Shown: positions 1 to 11,638, numbered from the stretch's first letter. The stretch: DNA of 64,000 nucleotides from Lingula anatina (GCF_001039355.2 NW_019775429.1:161470-225469), one strand, 5' to 3'. Made by a program: numbers and translations. The notes: generated by a model not told the origin, from the sequence alone.

Positions 1-216
1 AGTTTACATGGGGAGAAAATGTGCCTTTAGAGTTCACCAGGTGAGTACATAGTTTACATGGGGAGAAAATGTGCCTTTAGAGTTCACCAGGTGAGTACAG
101 AGTTTACATGGGGAGAAGATGTGCCTTTAGAGTTCACCAGGTGAGTACAGAGTTTACATGGGGAGAAAATGTGCCTTTAGAGTTCACCAGGTGAGTACAG
201 AGTTTACATGGGGAGA
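1..216 (+). repeat. 50-bp minisatellite carrying a splice-donor sequence
   Basis: Four full units and one partial unit start at 1, 51, 101, 151 and 201. Each full unit contains CACCAG followed by GTGAGTAC, an excellent 5' splice-site consensus on the plus strand. Upstream of it one frame is open and reads FTWGENVPLEFT. The last unit decays into ordinary AT-rich DNA. By analogy with the SPDL1 and COG5 arrays, this is probably an exon 3' end plus donor amplified in tandem. The parent gene would lie left of the window and I cannot identify it. Confidence 0.75.
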
Positions 217-3094
217 TGGGCCTTTAGAGATTTTTTTTCTGGTTTGTAATAAAAAGCTTTTAATGAGAAACATGATTTTTTGACACAAATACAATAATTT
301 TAAACATATTTTCCCCAAATTTTGTCTTGATTTTAATATGGGAAGAGTAATTCAAATTTACTTATTTAAAGTATTAGGTAATTTTTTCTTGATCTTATTA
401 TATTTATTATGATTTTGATATAAAATCCACCATGTAAGCATATATACCTAGCTGTTAGAAATTCTGACTGCGAGCCCTAATCAGCATATCTCTTGTGCAG
501 AATGATTTCTTTCCCTTGTGTAGAATGAAAAAAAAAATCAATCTGCCAGCAATCTCCCATAACCTGTAGTTATTACTCAGTCCCTTCCACCATCCATCAT
601 GTCAGTGAAATTGGCTTTCATTGCAGTTCCTGGATATAAATGGTAACTCTGGGCCTCAGTTTGCAGGGGCTAGTGAGGCGGCTTTACCAGGGTCATACAG
701 GAGGTCATATGACATCAAAAATACAACCAGGAAGAGCATTTAAATACCTGCAACAGAGCCCCCCCCCCCCCCCCCCCCCCAATATCGTCTTAATCAATTT
801 CAAATTTGTCAAGGGAGAGATACTTAGTGCTCAGCAGAAATAATATTTATCATCTCCAAGACCAAAGATGACAATTATACTAACAGGCATCCACTTGGAG
901 CTTTTCTTGGGAGAAGGAGAGAGATATCTTCATAGTATGTCATAAATATAATTTTTATTTTCAGGTTACACCACATCTAATGGCTTTATCAGCCAATAGT
1001 CGGGAGTGGCAACTGTGAAAGGAAAATGGAAGAAAAGAAGGCCCAGTAGTTTCACTTGCAGTATGTTTAAGTTTGGCAGACATGACTTGTGCAGACACAG
1101 GGAGTTTGCAGTATATAGGACATACTCTGAAGGGAAATAGTTTATATTTTTATTGAATGGTTGATTTGATATTTGTGTAAGCTTAAAGACAGGAATGATC
1201 TAAGCAAGCTGCAATGAGGTCAAATATGGCAGAACTAGAGGATGGAATCCTTGCAGTTAGTGATGTACAGGACTTAGGGGATGACATATGCTTACTAGTA
1301 ATAAAGGACATGGAAGCTAGGATATATCTCTGCTGCACAGGACTTAAGGGTTGCCATACACTTAATGTAGGACATGGAAGCTAGAATATTACTGGATAAC
1401 AGTGGAGAGAAACAGCTCAATATGCCAGACATTCAGGATACTTGGATTTCATTTCAAAATCCAGAAAAAATTCCACATGCATAATTGAAAAGAGGAAAGT
1501 CGATATCTGTGTAGAAAGGAGGTGGTATTAATTCCCAGGCATTGCAGATATAAATGGAAAACTACTGGTTTTCCTCTGTTAAAGAATCCCAAATGAGGAC
1601 CTAAATGAATTAACAGCTTTAAGCAGTGGAGATGAAGAGGAACATCAATAAATGCTAAATGCTTTCAGTGTTCAGTGTTATGTTTATTATATAAATGCAG
1701 TAATGCACAGTATGCAGCTAATGATGTTATATTGTGTTTTAGAGAAAAATGTAATCCAATTGTCTTCTGTGAAAGTGCATCCTAAGCTGGTCCCTCAGAA
1801 ATTGCCTGGGAATGGGTATGTTGTGTGTCAAAGAAAATGTGGACTGTGGAGAGTCATGTTGTCAGGATTCAAGCATCTGTCCTGTGTGTAGACTTCTACT
1901 ACAGCCTTGTCTTCTACACGTACCATCCTACTACAGCCTTGTCTTCTAAACATACATTTCTACAACTTTCATTGCATAGAAAACCAATATAATTACAACT
2001 GTTACTGTTTTGCAGATAATAATATAATCTAACTGGAAGCCTCCAGGGAGAAATAAAAACCTTAGCAATTTCTGCTTGTGGGTTAAGTGCCTTAATTCAT
2101 TAACTGCATTTGCATTCAATGTTGATTAGTTTTTTGTTTCAAGTAATTTTTTCTCTCTCTGTCATCAGCAGTCTTGTTCACCTGACACTGATCTTTGGAA
2201 TTACAAACTTGATCTTTCTACAGCCCCCCTGGTAAAAGCTTTCCTTAAAAACTATATATTTCCTGCCTGGCTTTTTTCTAAACTTTTATGATATCACTCC
2301 GACAGCTTGTAATTATAAACTTGTTTAACAGCCTTGTCACTGACCATCTCTGGATTGCAGTCTCTCACATTGCACTTTTAACATGAGAGTATGTATTAAA
2401 AATAATCACTTATTTCCCCATGCACTCACTTAACTAGTCATAACACAGTTTTGCACTTATCATGCAGTTCCACCTTATCAAAATGTAATTTTACACCAGT
2501 CACAGCACAGAATATAACATCAATAGGTTTTCAGTTCCAAATCAATCAACTATTCCATAATGCCACTCATATTCAGGAAGTCTAAATAAAGTACTCTTAT
2601 ACTCCAGCTAAATACTACATTCATTTTCATTTGGAGAGTGATCCATGCCAGTATGAATGTGAAGTTTGCATGCCATGGTGTGAACTACGCACTACAGAAA
2701 CAAGCCACCAGCTGGTAAATGTAGGAAGACAGAGATATCTGAAGATCTCTGAACCCAGGATGGCGTCTCCATATGTGTCTTATCTGCCTTACCATCACAT
2801 TGTTTGTAGATAATGCTTTATTGCTATAAAACAGTGGCAGTAATGATTGGCTTCTGGCTGCTGAAACTTCATAATATAAAATTAATCCACTTGTATTAAT
2901 TTAATGTGTTTCTGAACCTTAAGGGTGTGTGTGTGTGTGTGTGTCTGTGTTTATCTGAAGTGAAGTAAAGGGTCCAATATATATATATAGAGAGAGAGAG
3001 AGAGAGTACTTTTGTATTTTGATCTTGCACCCCCGATGAGGACTCTGGGCCTAAGTTAACATGGAGAAAACAGATTAACTTATTTGTTCATTTT

Positions 3095-3150
<56 letters not shown>

Positions 3151-4329
3151 TTTTTAATTGAAGCCTGTGAAAACTCTACTCATGAACCTTAAGTATATGT
3201 TACTGGGTAGACATTTTAATGACATGTTGACCATTAGAGGACACCCAATGCCATTAACCTATCAATTAACCTAATATAAAGTATGTACTATGTACATGAT
3301 AAACCTCTTGGTAGGTTACATGATAATCATCTTTATAATGAAGCACAATGAGCCTGGAGACAGAAAGTTGGTGACTGCTTGGGCTCAGGAGATGGAGAAC
3401 TTCATTAGCCTGACCTAAAATACTGCCATCACATGAGAGTGCTGGAATTTCTCATTAGCTTTCCATTTAGCTATGAAATTATATAATTTTTTCCTAGTTA
3501 ATTAATTATCTTAGGAGTAATGTTGCAGATTGTAGTGGTAGTGATGATTGGTCTGTGCAGAAAACAGGGCACATGAACTATCCTAGTAAGCTTTCAACTG
3601 AAATTTAATTAATCTAAATGTCTTAACTGTCCCAACCTGAAAAAATCATTTCTTGGTGTTTACGCATATATTAATTGCTTGTAGCTGGCGGTACATAACA
3701 AAGCAATTATATCAATGTCCACTCACTTTTCCTTAGCCACACTATATACGGGAGTCAGCTTTGAGAAAACAGAGGCACTGTGTTTTCCCCAGGGGTTAAG
3801 CATTTTCCTTGATGGTATTCCTGGAAACCTACTGATAACCTTTCCAAGAAATGTAGGCTTAGCAGGCTTTCATTTTCCTTCTTGCATCAAGTCTGGAGCT
3901 ATTTCACCACATGGGCATTAAGGACAACAAACCAATTTCCCACAGCAATGAATTCTAAAACCAGCTAATTAATTCATGCGAAGCGAAGTGGGCTTTATTG
4001 TGTGTGATGAAATATCCAGTTTTGTATTGGGGTGACATTTTATTACATAAATCCATCACATGCACAACCAGATGTTGCACAGAATGTTATCATGGTGAAG
4101 ACATTTCTGTCTAAGATGGATGCACTGACATGCAAAGACCATTGTGAAAGTTCACCATCATTCTGATAGACACATGATTTGAACAAATCTTTTTATCCAG
4201 CATTAAAACTGCAATTTCTTCTAATCAGAAACCTTTGGTTCTGCAGTGGAAAAAGCTGGTCTGTACAAAAATATTTTTAAAAATACTAAGTGGCAGCATT
4301 TATATCCACATGCAGATATTCATTTCCAT

Positions 4330-4372
<43 letters not shown>

Positions 4373-4544
4373 TTTTTTGGAGGGGGGGGGGTAAAATGTG
4401 AAAAGAAAATGAAAACAGTAGAGGGTATTAATTTAATTATCTTATTTGGACTTTACTTTGCGTCATTTTCAAATGGATCAAAAATTTTAATACCATGATT
4501 GAAGTTTATTATGCCATCATTTCATCACTGTCCAGGAGCAGCAG

Positions 4545-4682
4545 CAGAAAAAAATACAAACATTACCATCTCAAAAACCAAAATACAAGCTTTTCAATCT
4601 CAGAAACCAAAATACAGACCCTTCAGTCTCAGAAACCAATATACAAATCTTTCATTTTCAGAATCCAAAATATAAACCTTTA
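4545..4682. repeat. degenerate ~39-bp tandem repeat
   Basis: About four imperfect copies of a unit of the type CTCAGAAACCAAAATACAA plus a T-rich part. Each copy has a TCTCAG or TTTCAG that could act as a splice acceptor, but no neighbouring exon is recognised, so I do not class it as an exon-edge array. Confidence 0.55.
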
Positions 4683-5030
4683 AATCATCGAATCACAAAA
4701 ATGTGTGTATTTTAGCAAAGGTTAATTAGATTATCCAATCCACAATTAATTCAGCATTAAAATATTATTCAACAATTATTAGTTTAAACTTTTCTTCAGC
4801 ACCTTTTATAATCATGAGCTCATATATAATTAAATAAAAATATTGTATCTTGATTGTTCCCTTGTCTTAGCAAAAATAAAAATTAAGTGTGAGAAAATAA
4901 AGTTTTAATTCACTTTGAGAAAATAATTAGCTAATGGGATTTTTTCCTACAACTGTGATCAGAAAAAAAAGATGCAAGGTACTTTAGATGCAATCTACAC
5001 AATGCTAATTGTGAAATGCAGAATGCAATA

Positions 5031-5036
5031 TTTATT
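5031..5036 (-). promoter_or_regulatory. candidate polyadenylation signal
   Basis: AATAAA on the minus strand, about 180 bases downstream of the stop codon of the minus-strand gene ending at 5213. Position and sequence fit, but AATAAA is common in AT-rich DNA. Confidence 0.4.
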
Positions 5037-5212
5037 TGATTTTAACATGACACATTCAGAGGTACCAGTACAATGTAACCTCAGGTATTATTAATCCCCT
5101 GCTTTCAGGTGTTATTATTATTATCATATAATAATAATATTGTTCAGAACAACAGGCACATACTCTATATATAGGCATCTAAACAAAAAAAGACTTCCCA
5201 ATGAGATGACAA

Positions 5213-6658
5213 TTATATGAGGCAAGTTTTCTCAGATGTTCCCACAATATCATGATCTGTGAGGGCAGGTGTTGTGGACATCAGAGCCTGCGTCAGTAGC
5301 TGACCAGCATCCAGAATCTGACCAGTGTCTTTGAGAACTGAAGGAGACTGCTTGTATGGATCTCTTGTTATGGTCCGCAGGGGATGAACTGGATCTGGAT
5401 TTAACAAAGTTAAATTCTCATCAGCCTTATCGCTGTGAGTGCAGGCCCCAGAGCTGGTGTTCAATGGGAAAATAGAAATGTTGTGCTGGGCATTTCTAGT
5501 GGTAGGAGAGAAACTGGGGGCTTCAGTCTCCTCAAAGTTCACATTGTCAGTACCACAGGTCCCCGCCCCACCTGTCCAAGCTGAGCTGGCTATTCCAGCT
5601 GAGCTGGCTGTCCCACCTGTCCTGACTGTCCCAGCTGAGCTGGCTGTCCCACCTGTCCTGACTGTCCCAGCTGAGCTGGCTGTCCCACCTATCCCAGCTG
5701 AACTGGCTGTCCCACCTGCCTTGACTGTTCCAGCTGAGCTGGCTGTCCCACCTATGCTGGCTGTCCCACCTGTCCCTTCAGCTGGGCTGATGGCCACCAC
5801 CACACTGGCCTGCTGACCACACTTAAGATATCTTGTTCCATGGTCATTGTCCACACTTTGAGACAGAGGGAGCTGGTCAGGGATAGAAATGCCAATGTTC
5901 TCAATGCCTTCTCTGGAAAATTCAGGTGTGTCTCCCTGAACTAAATCATCTGTGACTCCACATAGGCAGTGACTGTCACCCGAAGTGAGCTCAGATTTAT
6001 CCGGGTATGGACTATTCAAACTCCTTTGAACAGGGTTACAATTAGCAATGTATGGATTATCCGTGATCATGAAATCACTCTGCATTCCACTGTAAGAAAA
6101 CAGTTTACTCTTCCCTTGCTGCATCTCCCTGTGGTCTGCCCTAAGCACGGTCTGGTCGCTCTCCTCTTCTCCAGATACACGGACGCCAAGTTCTGGCTTT
6201 GACTGGACACTAAACATGGACGCTAGGCATGGAGTCCGAAGATTTTCTAAAGATAAATGCCTCGTGGATTGAGTGGGGGGACACAAGACATCAGTGCCGT
6301 AGTTTGTGTGTTTTGTCATGTGTGGCGTTTCCTCGACATTGTCACTTTCAGTTTTCTTATTGCCACTGCCTCCGTCTAATTCATCCCTGAAGGAGAGGGT
6401 GACGCTGAGATTGTCGATTTTTTCAATCTGCAATAATGATCCATCATCGGATAAAGTCATGGTTATTTTGGTCATCTTCCCGTGGCTGTCTAATGACCTA
6501 CCTGTACGTGTAGAAAACCCTGACGTCAGCTCGGCCAGCGGCACTTTGGACGGCACCTCTCCGTTGGTACGCTCCAAGTCTGTTGTTCCAGTGTTATATT
6601 CGTAACAGTAAGAATTTTCTTGGCGTTTATAAGCGGCCGCGCTGGGAGCACAGCCCAT
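5213..6658 (-). CDS. single-exon protein with N-terminal MGCAPS acylation motif (unrecognised)
   Basis: An intronless frame of 481 residues. I chose the ATG at 6658 rather than the in-frame ATG at 6700 because it begins MGCAPS: glycine 2, cysteine 3 and serine 6 match the pattern for N-myristoylation plus palmitoylation, as on membrane-anchored signalling proteins. The rest looks mostly disordered and polar. A basic patch (near residue 60, SHGKMTKITM) precedes a possibly folded stretch (DDGSLLQIEKIDNLSVTLSF). A GGTASSAG repeat block lies about two thirds along, and the protein ends EKTCLI. That ending is not a CaaX box, since the cysteine is third from the end. The first ATG also lies next to a divergent promoter shared with the plus-strand gene. 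I do not recognise the family; membrane attachment is inferred from the motif alone. Transcript data could reveal an upstream exon. Confidence 0.7.
   Translation of the reverse strand: MGCAPSAAAYKRQENSYCYEYNTGTTDLERTNGEVPSKVPLAELTSGFSTRTGRSLDSHGKMTKITMTLSDDGSLLQIEKIDNLSVTLSFRDELDGGSGNKKTESDNVEETPHMTKHTNYGTDVLCPPTQSTRHLSLENLRTPCLASMFSVQSKPELGVRVSGEEESDQTVLRADHREMQQGKSKLFSYSGMQSDFMITDNPYIANCNPVQRSLNSPYPDKSELTSGDSHCLCGVTDDLVQGDTPEFSREGIENIGISIPDQLPLSQSVDNDHGTRYLKCGQQASVVVAISPAEGTGGTASIGGTASSAGTVKAGGTASSAGIGGTASSAGTVRTGGTASSAGTVRTGGTASSAGIASSAWTGGAGTCGTDNVNFEETEAPSFSPTTRNAQHNISIFPLNTSSGACTHSDKADENLTLLNPDPVHPLRTITRDPYKQSPSVLKDTGQILDAGQLLTQALMSTTPALTDHDIVGTSEKTCLI
5565..5790 (-). repeat. in-frame coding minisatellite (GGTASSAG repeats)
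   Basis: Near-perfect units of 21 to 36 bases built around the plus-strand string AGCTGAGCTGGCTGTCCCACC. They encode alternating GGTASSAG and TVRTGG-like peptides within the MGCAPS protein. All unit lengths keep the reading frame, so copy number can vary without destroying the protein. Unlike most arrays in this window it is wholly exonic. Confidence 0.8.
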
Positions 6659-6894
6659 GCTCCACACTGTATATCGATTCTCATATGAACAGACTCTCAT
6701 TCAGAAGATTCTCTAGTGCTCTTGCCTCTTGGATCAATACCGTTGCCGATGTCACGTTGTTTACACCGGAAAACGTATAATGCGCATGTCCGGAAATATG
6801 ATTTGTTTATAAAATATGGCGACAGAGCACCTTGCCGACGACATAGCCAGGGGAAAATTAGGTTCTTAGTCGGTGTTTGGCGTTGATTTGCGTG
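6659..6894. promoter_or_regulatory. divergent promoter region and candidate non-coding first exon (+)
   Basis: About 240 bases separate the minus-strand MGCAPS start from a strong plus-strand donor, CGTG followed by GTAAGT, at 6894/6895. The stretch is locally CpG-richer than its surroundings. The plus strand contains ATATGGCGAC at 6815, whose ATG (6816) opens a 17-codon frame that stops at 6867-6869, before the donor. The exon is therefore most simply read as a 5' untranslated exon, possibly with a short upstream ORF, of the plus-strand CTIL gene. No TATA box is evident. The promoter role is inferred from geometry. Confidence 0.45.
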
Positions 6895-7963
6895 GTAAGT
6901 TGATATAATCTGTGCGGAAGACTCTGGCTGAGTCAGATTTCATGAAGTTAGGCCACGTCGGTACGCATGTGATTTAGTTGAAAATATTTGACCTACTAAC
7001 CCTTTAAACTAAAGAGTAATAAAATAGCACTGGAGCAGAAAAAAGTAAATTATTTGTGATATTATGATATAACTTTGATAAAAATTATTGTCTAATTTAA
7101 ATATATAGGATATGTCTGTACATTTCATGAACCAGGTCGGCGGTTGCACCTGGCCCTTTAATTCTTACACAATGTATAAATTATTAACCTAGAATTTATT
7201 ACTAGTTTAGTAAGTATTTGTTTACCGTCTTCTTGTTAATAATAAAACTCGGTCTACACTTTTAATCACATTTTCTTTTTTATCCTAGTTTCAACATTAC
7301 AGTTAATATGAAAATATAAATAAAACAGTTTTAACTGCTAGATTCTGTTTTTCTGCAGTGTACTGTACTGAGTACTGTACGTCTCAGAAGTTAAAAAAGC
7401 CATGCCTTACAATTTTTTCACCTAATCATTAGTTAAACTTATTTCCTTGAAGAATTGAGATTTGTACTTCAGACTAATTTGTAACACTAAAACATGAAAG
7501 AGAATGTTTGTATACATAAGAAATCAAGTATTATGTATTAGCTCAATTAGTAATAGGATACCACTTAACAAGATTGCTATAATCCAAAACAAAGATTTAA
7601 ATATTAATCACTGCCTGTTACCAAGTCGTGAGCTGACATATAGATGGGGAACTGAGAACAGAAAACATGCAAGTCATATAAGATCAAATAAAAGAAATCA
7701 CATGCTAATTTTGTACAGTTTGTCAAAGATGGAACCATTGGAGCTCACATAGCAACAGGTGATTATAGACCCAGTGATGTGAAGGTTTATATCTGTAGTA
7801 ACATCAAGTATGAGAGCATTTGCTGCTTGCATCTGAGAGGATGTCTTCTGGCCAGAAAATGTAAGGCTGAATTCATGAGTGAAAGAGAGAGAGAGAGTGG
7901 GTATGAGGGAGAGATCAGTGTGTGTGTGTGTGTGAGTATGTGTGTGTGTGTGTGTTTGTTTGA

Positions 7964-7995
<32 letters not shown>

Positions 7996-8237
7996 GTGTA
8001 TGTGAGGGAGGGGAGAGAGAGATAGGGAAATGAGATGGTTTTGTCATCAGTGCTGTTACTCCAGTGTATGTGAGGGAGGGGAGAGAGAGATAGGGAAATG
8101 AGATGGTTTTGTCATCAGTGCTGTTACATCATGCAAAAGATATCAAAGAATGTAACTGGAGAGGGTCAGAAAAAACAATGCTTTGAGTTTCTGTTTTACT
8201 TTGAATATAACACTAAGACTGGTATTGTCTCCTTCAG
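6895..8237 (+). other. presumed first intron, with GT/GA microsatellites
   Basis: AT-rich DNA between the donor at 6894 and the acceptor at 8237. A GA tract (about 7884-7897) is followed by interrupted GT repeats (about 7918-7994). A segment of about 68 bases ending GTCATCAGTGCTGTTAC is duplicated directly (about 7995-8067 and 8063-8127). I cannot exclude a further small coding exon, because the next exon begins mid-codon and its start codon is not identified. Confidence 0.4.
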
Positions 8238-8292
8238 GGATAACAGCCAAGACAGCCAGGCAGGATCGCAGGGGGCCACTGTATTATCAAAG
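8238..8292 (+). CDS. exon upstream of the CTIL acidic-repeat gene
   Basis: Bounded by CTCCTTCAG and AAAG followed by GTGAGC, a good acceptor and donor pair. It contributes one base to a preceding codon, then eighteen codons reading DNSQDSQAGSQGATVLSK, ending in phase 0. The next exon starts in phase 0, so the junction keeps the frame. The true start codon must lie in an upstream exon that I could not place. Confidence 0.6.
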
Positions 8293-8836
8293 GTGAGCAC
8301 AGCACTGACAAGTGATACATCCAGATCAATTTAATTCTTAAGGCAATTGGAACATGACTGGTGTTCTTCAGTAGTCTTTTATCCTCTTTCTTATCAAATA
8401 AATAAATAAATGAATAGAAAAATTATGTTTGAAAAATAATAAAACTTAATATATAGTAACTTAAATCTTTTCTTTATCTTTATAAGTTTATACTGAATTT
8501 TTGACACACGACAGATAAATCCTTAAAGACAAAAGCTTAAATGTGAAGAAAATCTGATTTTGCTTTTTCTAAATTGAATATTTTTACCAATGGTTCATTT
8601 CAAATTTTGATGTTATTGACCTTTTCTTCAACTGTTTTAATCATATTTTTACCAGTTGTTCAACTTGATGAAAATCATAAGACTGTCTTTTCCAAATCTC
8701 CCTGTTTGTATTATTGATGGTGTATTGAGGTTAAAGTGTGCATGTATAGGTTTTATATATTTATGAGTATTTAAGCATTGATTTTAACGTTAGGTGTCTG
8801 ATACTACTGGTATTGAAGGTGGTCATATATTTCCAG

Positions 8837-11638
8837 GCCCAGTCAGCAGATACAAGTAGCGTAGACAGACCTGTGTCCAATAAGAAAACAAAGAGGCCTT
8901 CAACACCAATAGAAAACAGACCATCTTCCAGACCAAGCTCCAGGACTAGCCAGGGTAAAACCTCCAGGCCCAGTTCTAGCAAGTCCCAGAAGGAGCCAAG
9001 CTGTTCCAGGCCCAGTTCAGCTTCAGCTAAAGTACCAAGCAGTTCCAGACCCAGTTCAGCTTCAGTTAAAGAACCAAGCAGTTCCAGGCCCAGTTCAGCT
9101 TCAACTAAAGAACCAAGCATTTCCAGACCCAGTGTAGCATCTGCTAAACAGCTGAGCAGACCTAGCTCTTCCAATTCCACCAAAAAATCCAGTAGTCCAG
9201 AAGAAGAAATTGTTTCAGAGGTAGTCCCTCCTGTAGGGCCAGCTGGATCCCGACCAAGCTCAGGCAATCAAGCACAAAACCCAATTGTTTCCGATTCCTC
9301 AAGACCCAGCAGCGCCAAGGAGAAGAAGACTTCAAGACCAAATTCTGTTATTGCAACTTACTCTACACCCAGTTCTGGGGTGATATTTATCAAAGGAGAA
9401 GAGCACACTGATGAAACAATGAGTGCTGAGCAGGAGGAGGTTGCCCCTGTAGAAAGTCATCCAGGAGAAGAACAGAAGCAGGAAAGTGATGTATTAGCAG
9501 ACAAACCAACTGAAGACAAACCAGCTGAAGCTAGCGATGCAGAGAAGCAAGGGAATGATGAGCACCATCATTCTCATAATGAGGCCAAAGTTCAGAAACC
9601 GGAGGAGCAGAAACCAAGTGAGGTCACACCCACAGAGAGTGGGGAAGTAAAAGATGAAGAGAAACCAGTGGAAGAGAATAACACACAAGAGGTAGATGAA
9701 TCTGCAGAGGAAAAAACAAATCAAGAAGGTAAGTCTGCAGAGGCTACCCCAGCAGAAACAGAAGAAAGCAACCCAGCAGAGAAGCCAACAGCCAATGAAA
9801 GCAAGCCAGCAGAGACAGAAGAAAGCAAGCCACCAGAGACAGAAGAAAGCAAGCCAGCTGAGGCAGAAGGCAAACCAACTACAGATGAAAGCAAGTCAGC
9901 AGAGACAGAAGAAAGCAAGCCAACAGAGATAGAAGAAAGCAAGCCAGCTGAGGCAGAAGAAAGTCAGCCAGCAGGAAGCGAAGAAGTCAGATCTTCAGAT
10001 GAAAAGACAGAAGTAACAGAGGAAGTAAAAACTGAAGAAAAAACAGCAGAGAATGAGGAAATTAAACCTGTAGAACTATCAGCAGAGCCAGAGACCAAAG
10101 CAGAGGAAAAGTTAACAGACTCAGAAGACACTAAACCTGTCGAGGAAATGCCTGCAGGCTCTGAGGGAGCAAAACCTGACACAGAGAAGTCAAAAGATAC
10201 TGAGGAGGCTAAGGTTGCTGATGCTGTACCCGAGGAAGGTCAGCCCACAGAGGTGGTGGAGTCTAAACCAATGGAAGAAAAGGCAGCAGATTCAGAAGAA
10301 ACCAGACCAGCAGAAACAGCAGGTGCTCAAGCTACATCAGAAGGTTCTAAGCCACCTAAACCTGCAGACAGTGAAACACCCAAAACAGAAGATGTGAAGC
10401 AAACAGAAAGTGAGGAAAATAAGGCTGAGGAAGTCAAGCCTGTTGAGGAGAAGCCAGTTGAAGGTGGTGAGGAGAGCAAAGAGACAGAGGTCAGTCAGGG
10501 TTCTATGCAAACAGAACTCACACAGGCAGAAGAGAAGCCACCAGAGGAGGCTGATAATTCAAAACCAGCCACAGTCACAGAAGAAAAGGCAGTGGAAAGT
10601 GCTGAAGATACCAAGCCATCAGAGGGACCTTGTAAAGAGGACAAACCAGCAGAGACATCTGAATCTGTGGAGGCTCCCAGGGAGGACATCAAATCCACAG
10701 AAGTAACTGCCACAGAAAGTGAAGATAGTAAGACAGACAAGGCAGAAGAGGAATCCTCTGATAAACCAGCAGAGGAGAATAAGACTCCAGGAGACAGTGT
10801 AGATGGGGCTGCTTTCGGAGTTCAGGTCCAAGCTGAAACTAACCCAGACCAACAAGTAGAGGCAGAGAATCAGAACCGTGAACGGTCTGAAGAGACAGCC
10901 ACAGTACTATCTGCACAAACAACAGAAAACAATGTTACATCTGAGAAAGAGGAAGACAGTAAATCAACAGAGGACATGAAGGAAAAAGAAAAGAAAGAAG
11001 AGCCCACAGTGGAGGAGCTAGCACAGTCCACCCTGAGTGAACAGGAGGCAGAGAAGATTGCATTCCAGAAATTAATAGAAGAAAATACCAAGTACAAGAA
11101 TGCTATTGAACACCTTCACAAACAGAAGGATGAAGAGGTTGAAGAACTTAAAAATAAGCAGGATGGCCTCCTGAGAGACTTGGACCAAGAAAGAGAGAAG
11201 AACAGACGCATCAATGACCAGTTGAAGGAGATGGAAGTGCAGTTAAAACATCTTCAGGAGAAGCGTCCTGGCAGCAGCCTTTCTCTGACCAGTACTGAGC
11301 GCAGAGAGGGACTGGAGTACAAGGCTGTGCTGAAATATCAGGCTGAGGAGAGCAGGAGAGAGAAAGAAGGCTCAGAACAGAAGATTAAAGATCTCCAGTT
11401 ACGTGTCAAGAGACTTACAGCTGATGGTGAAGGGAAAGATCTGAGAATAAAGACATTAGAAAAAGAGCTCAAAGATGTCACAGATATGATTGCAGAAGTG
11501 GAAGAGTTTGTGGACAAGGAGAAGATGGCTTCTCTCAAAACCAAGTCTCACGTTTCCAATGGCTCATATAGAAGGGAGGATCAGGCAAATGTGGTTGGTG
11601 GCGCTGGTCAGAAGTCCAAAACTTGCACTATTTTGTGA
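8837..11638 (+). CDS. acidic repeat protein with C-terminal coiled coil and CTIL prenylation box, copy A (unrecognised family)
   Basis: A large last exon after the acceptor TATATTTCCAG, 933 residues to the stop. Three zones are visible. Roughly residues 1-180 are basic and serine-rich with repeated SRPSSAS motifs. Residues about 190-690 are extremely acidic, with EE/K/P repeats of the type ESKPAETEE that resemble neurofilament-tail composition. The last about 230 residues are charged heptad sequence typical of a coiled coil (from about EQEAEKIAFQKLIEEN). The protein ends KTCTIL, a CaaX box whose terminal leucine favours geranylgeranylation, so a membrane-tethered, rod-plus-tail cytoskeletal or scaffold role is an inference. 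I do not recognise a named family. An allelic copy follows at 13346. Confidence 0.8.
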   Translation, partial: AQSADTSSVDRPVSNKKTKRPSTPIENRPSSRPSSRTSQGKTSRPSSSKSQKEPSCSRPSSASAKVPSSSRPSSASVKEPSSSRPSSASTKEPSISRPSVASAKQLSRPSSSNSTKKSSSPEEEIVSEVVPPVGPAGSRPSSGNQAQNPIVSDSSRPSSAKEKKTSRPNSVIATYSTPSSGVIFIKGEEHTDETMSAEQEEVAPVESHPGEEQKQESDVLADKPTEDKPAEASDAEKQGNDEHHHSHNEAKVQKPEEQKPSEVTPTESGEVKDEEKPVEENNTQEVDESAEEKTNQEGKSAEATPAETEESNPAEKPTANESKPAETEESKPPETEESKPAEAEGKPTTDESKSAETEESKPTEIEESKPAEAEESQPAGSEEVRSSDEKTEVTEEVKTEEKTAENEEIKPVELSAEPETKAEEKLTDSEDTKPVEEMPAGSEGAKPDTEKSKDTEEAKVADAVPEEGQPTEVVESKPMEEKAADSEETRPAETAGAQATSEGSKPPKPADSETPKTEDVKQTESEENKAEEVKPVEEKPVEGGEESKETEVSQGSMQTELTQAEEKPPEEADNSKPATVTEEKAVESAEDTKPSEGPCKEDKPAETSESVEAPREDIKSTEVTATESEDSKTDKAEEESSDKPAEENKTPGDSVDGAAFGVQVQAETNPDQQVEAENQNRERSEETATVLSAQTTENNVTSEKEEDSKSTEDMKEKEKKEEPTVEELAQSTLSEQEAEKIAFQKLIEENTKYKNAIEHLHKQKDEEVEELKNKQDGLLRDLDQEREKNRRINDQLKEMEVQLKHLQEKRPGSSLSLTSTERREGLEYKAVLKYQAEESRREKEGSEQKIKDLQLRVKRLTADGEGKDLRIKTLEKELKDVTDMIAEVEEFVDKEKMASLKTKSHVSNGSYRREDQANVVGGAGQKSKTCTIL

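Larger units (their letters stand above)
217..5212. other. non-coding stretch with simple repeats
   Basis: I find no convincing exon here: open frames are short and show no family resemblance. It holds a poly-C tract (about 759-780), a GT run (about 2923-2943), a TA run (about 3099-3141), a TTTA run (about 4328-4375) followed by poly-G (about 4383-4391), and many A/T tracts. It could be intergenic, or intronic for a gene entering from the left. Confidence 0.6.

Noticed and set aside
5439-5816. 125-residue plus-strand frame (VPAELAVPP repeats)
   Set aside because: Shadow of the coding minisatellite in the minus-strand MGCAPS gene; no signals of its own.
6816-6869. Start codon MATEHLADDIARGKL for the CTIL gene
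   Set aside because: Good context, but the frame stops at 6867-6869 before the strong donor at 6894. The only earlier GT (6862) is a poor donor and leaves the wrong phase for the 8238 exon. Kept only as a possible upstream ORF.
8761-9267. 168-residue minus-strand frame with ELGLELLG repeats
   Set aside because: Antisense of the SRPSSAS repeats in the CTIL gene.
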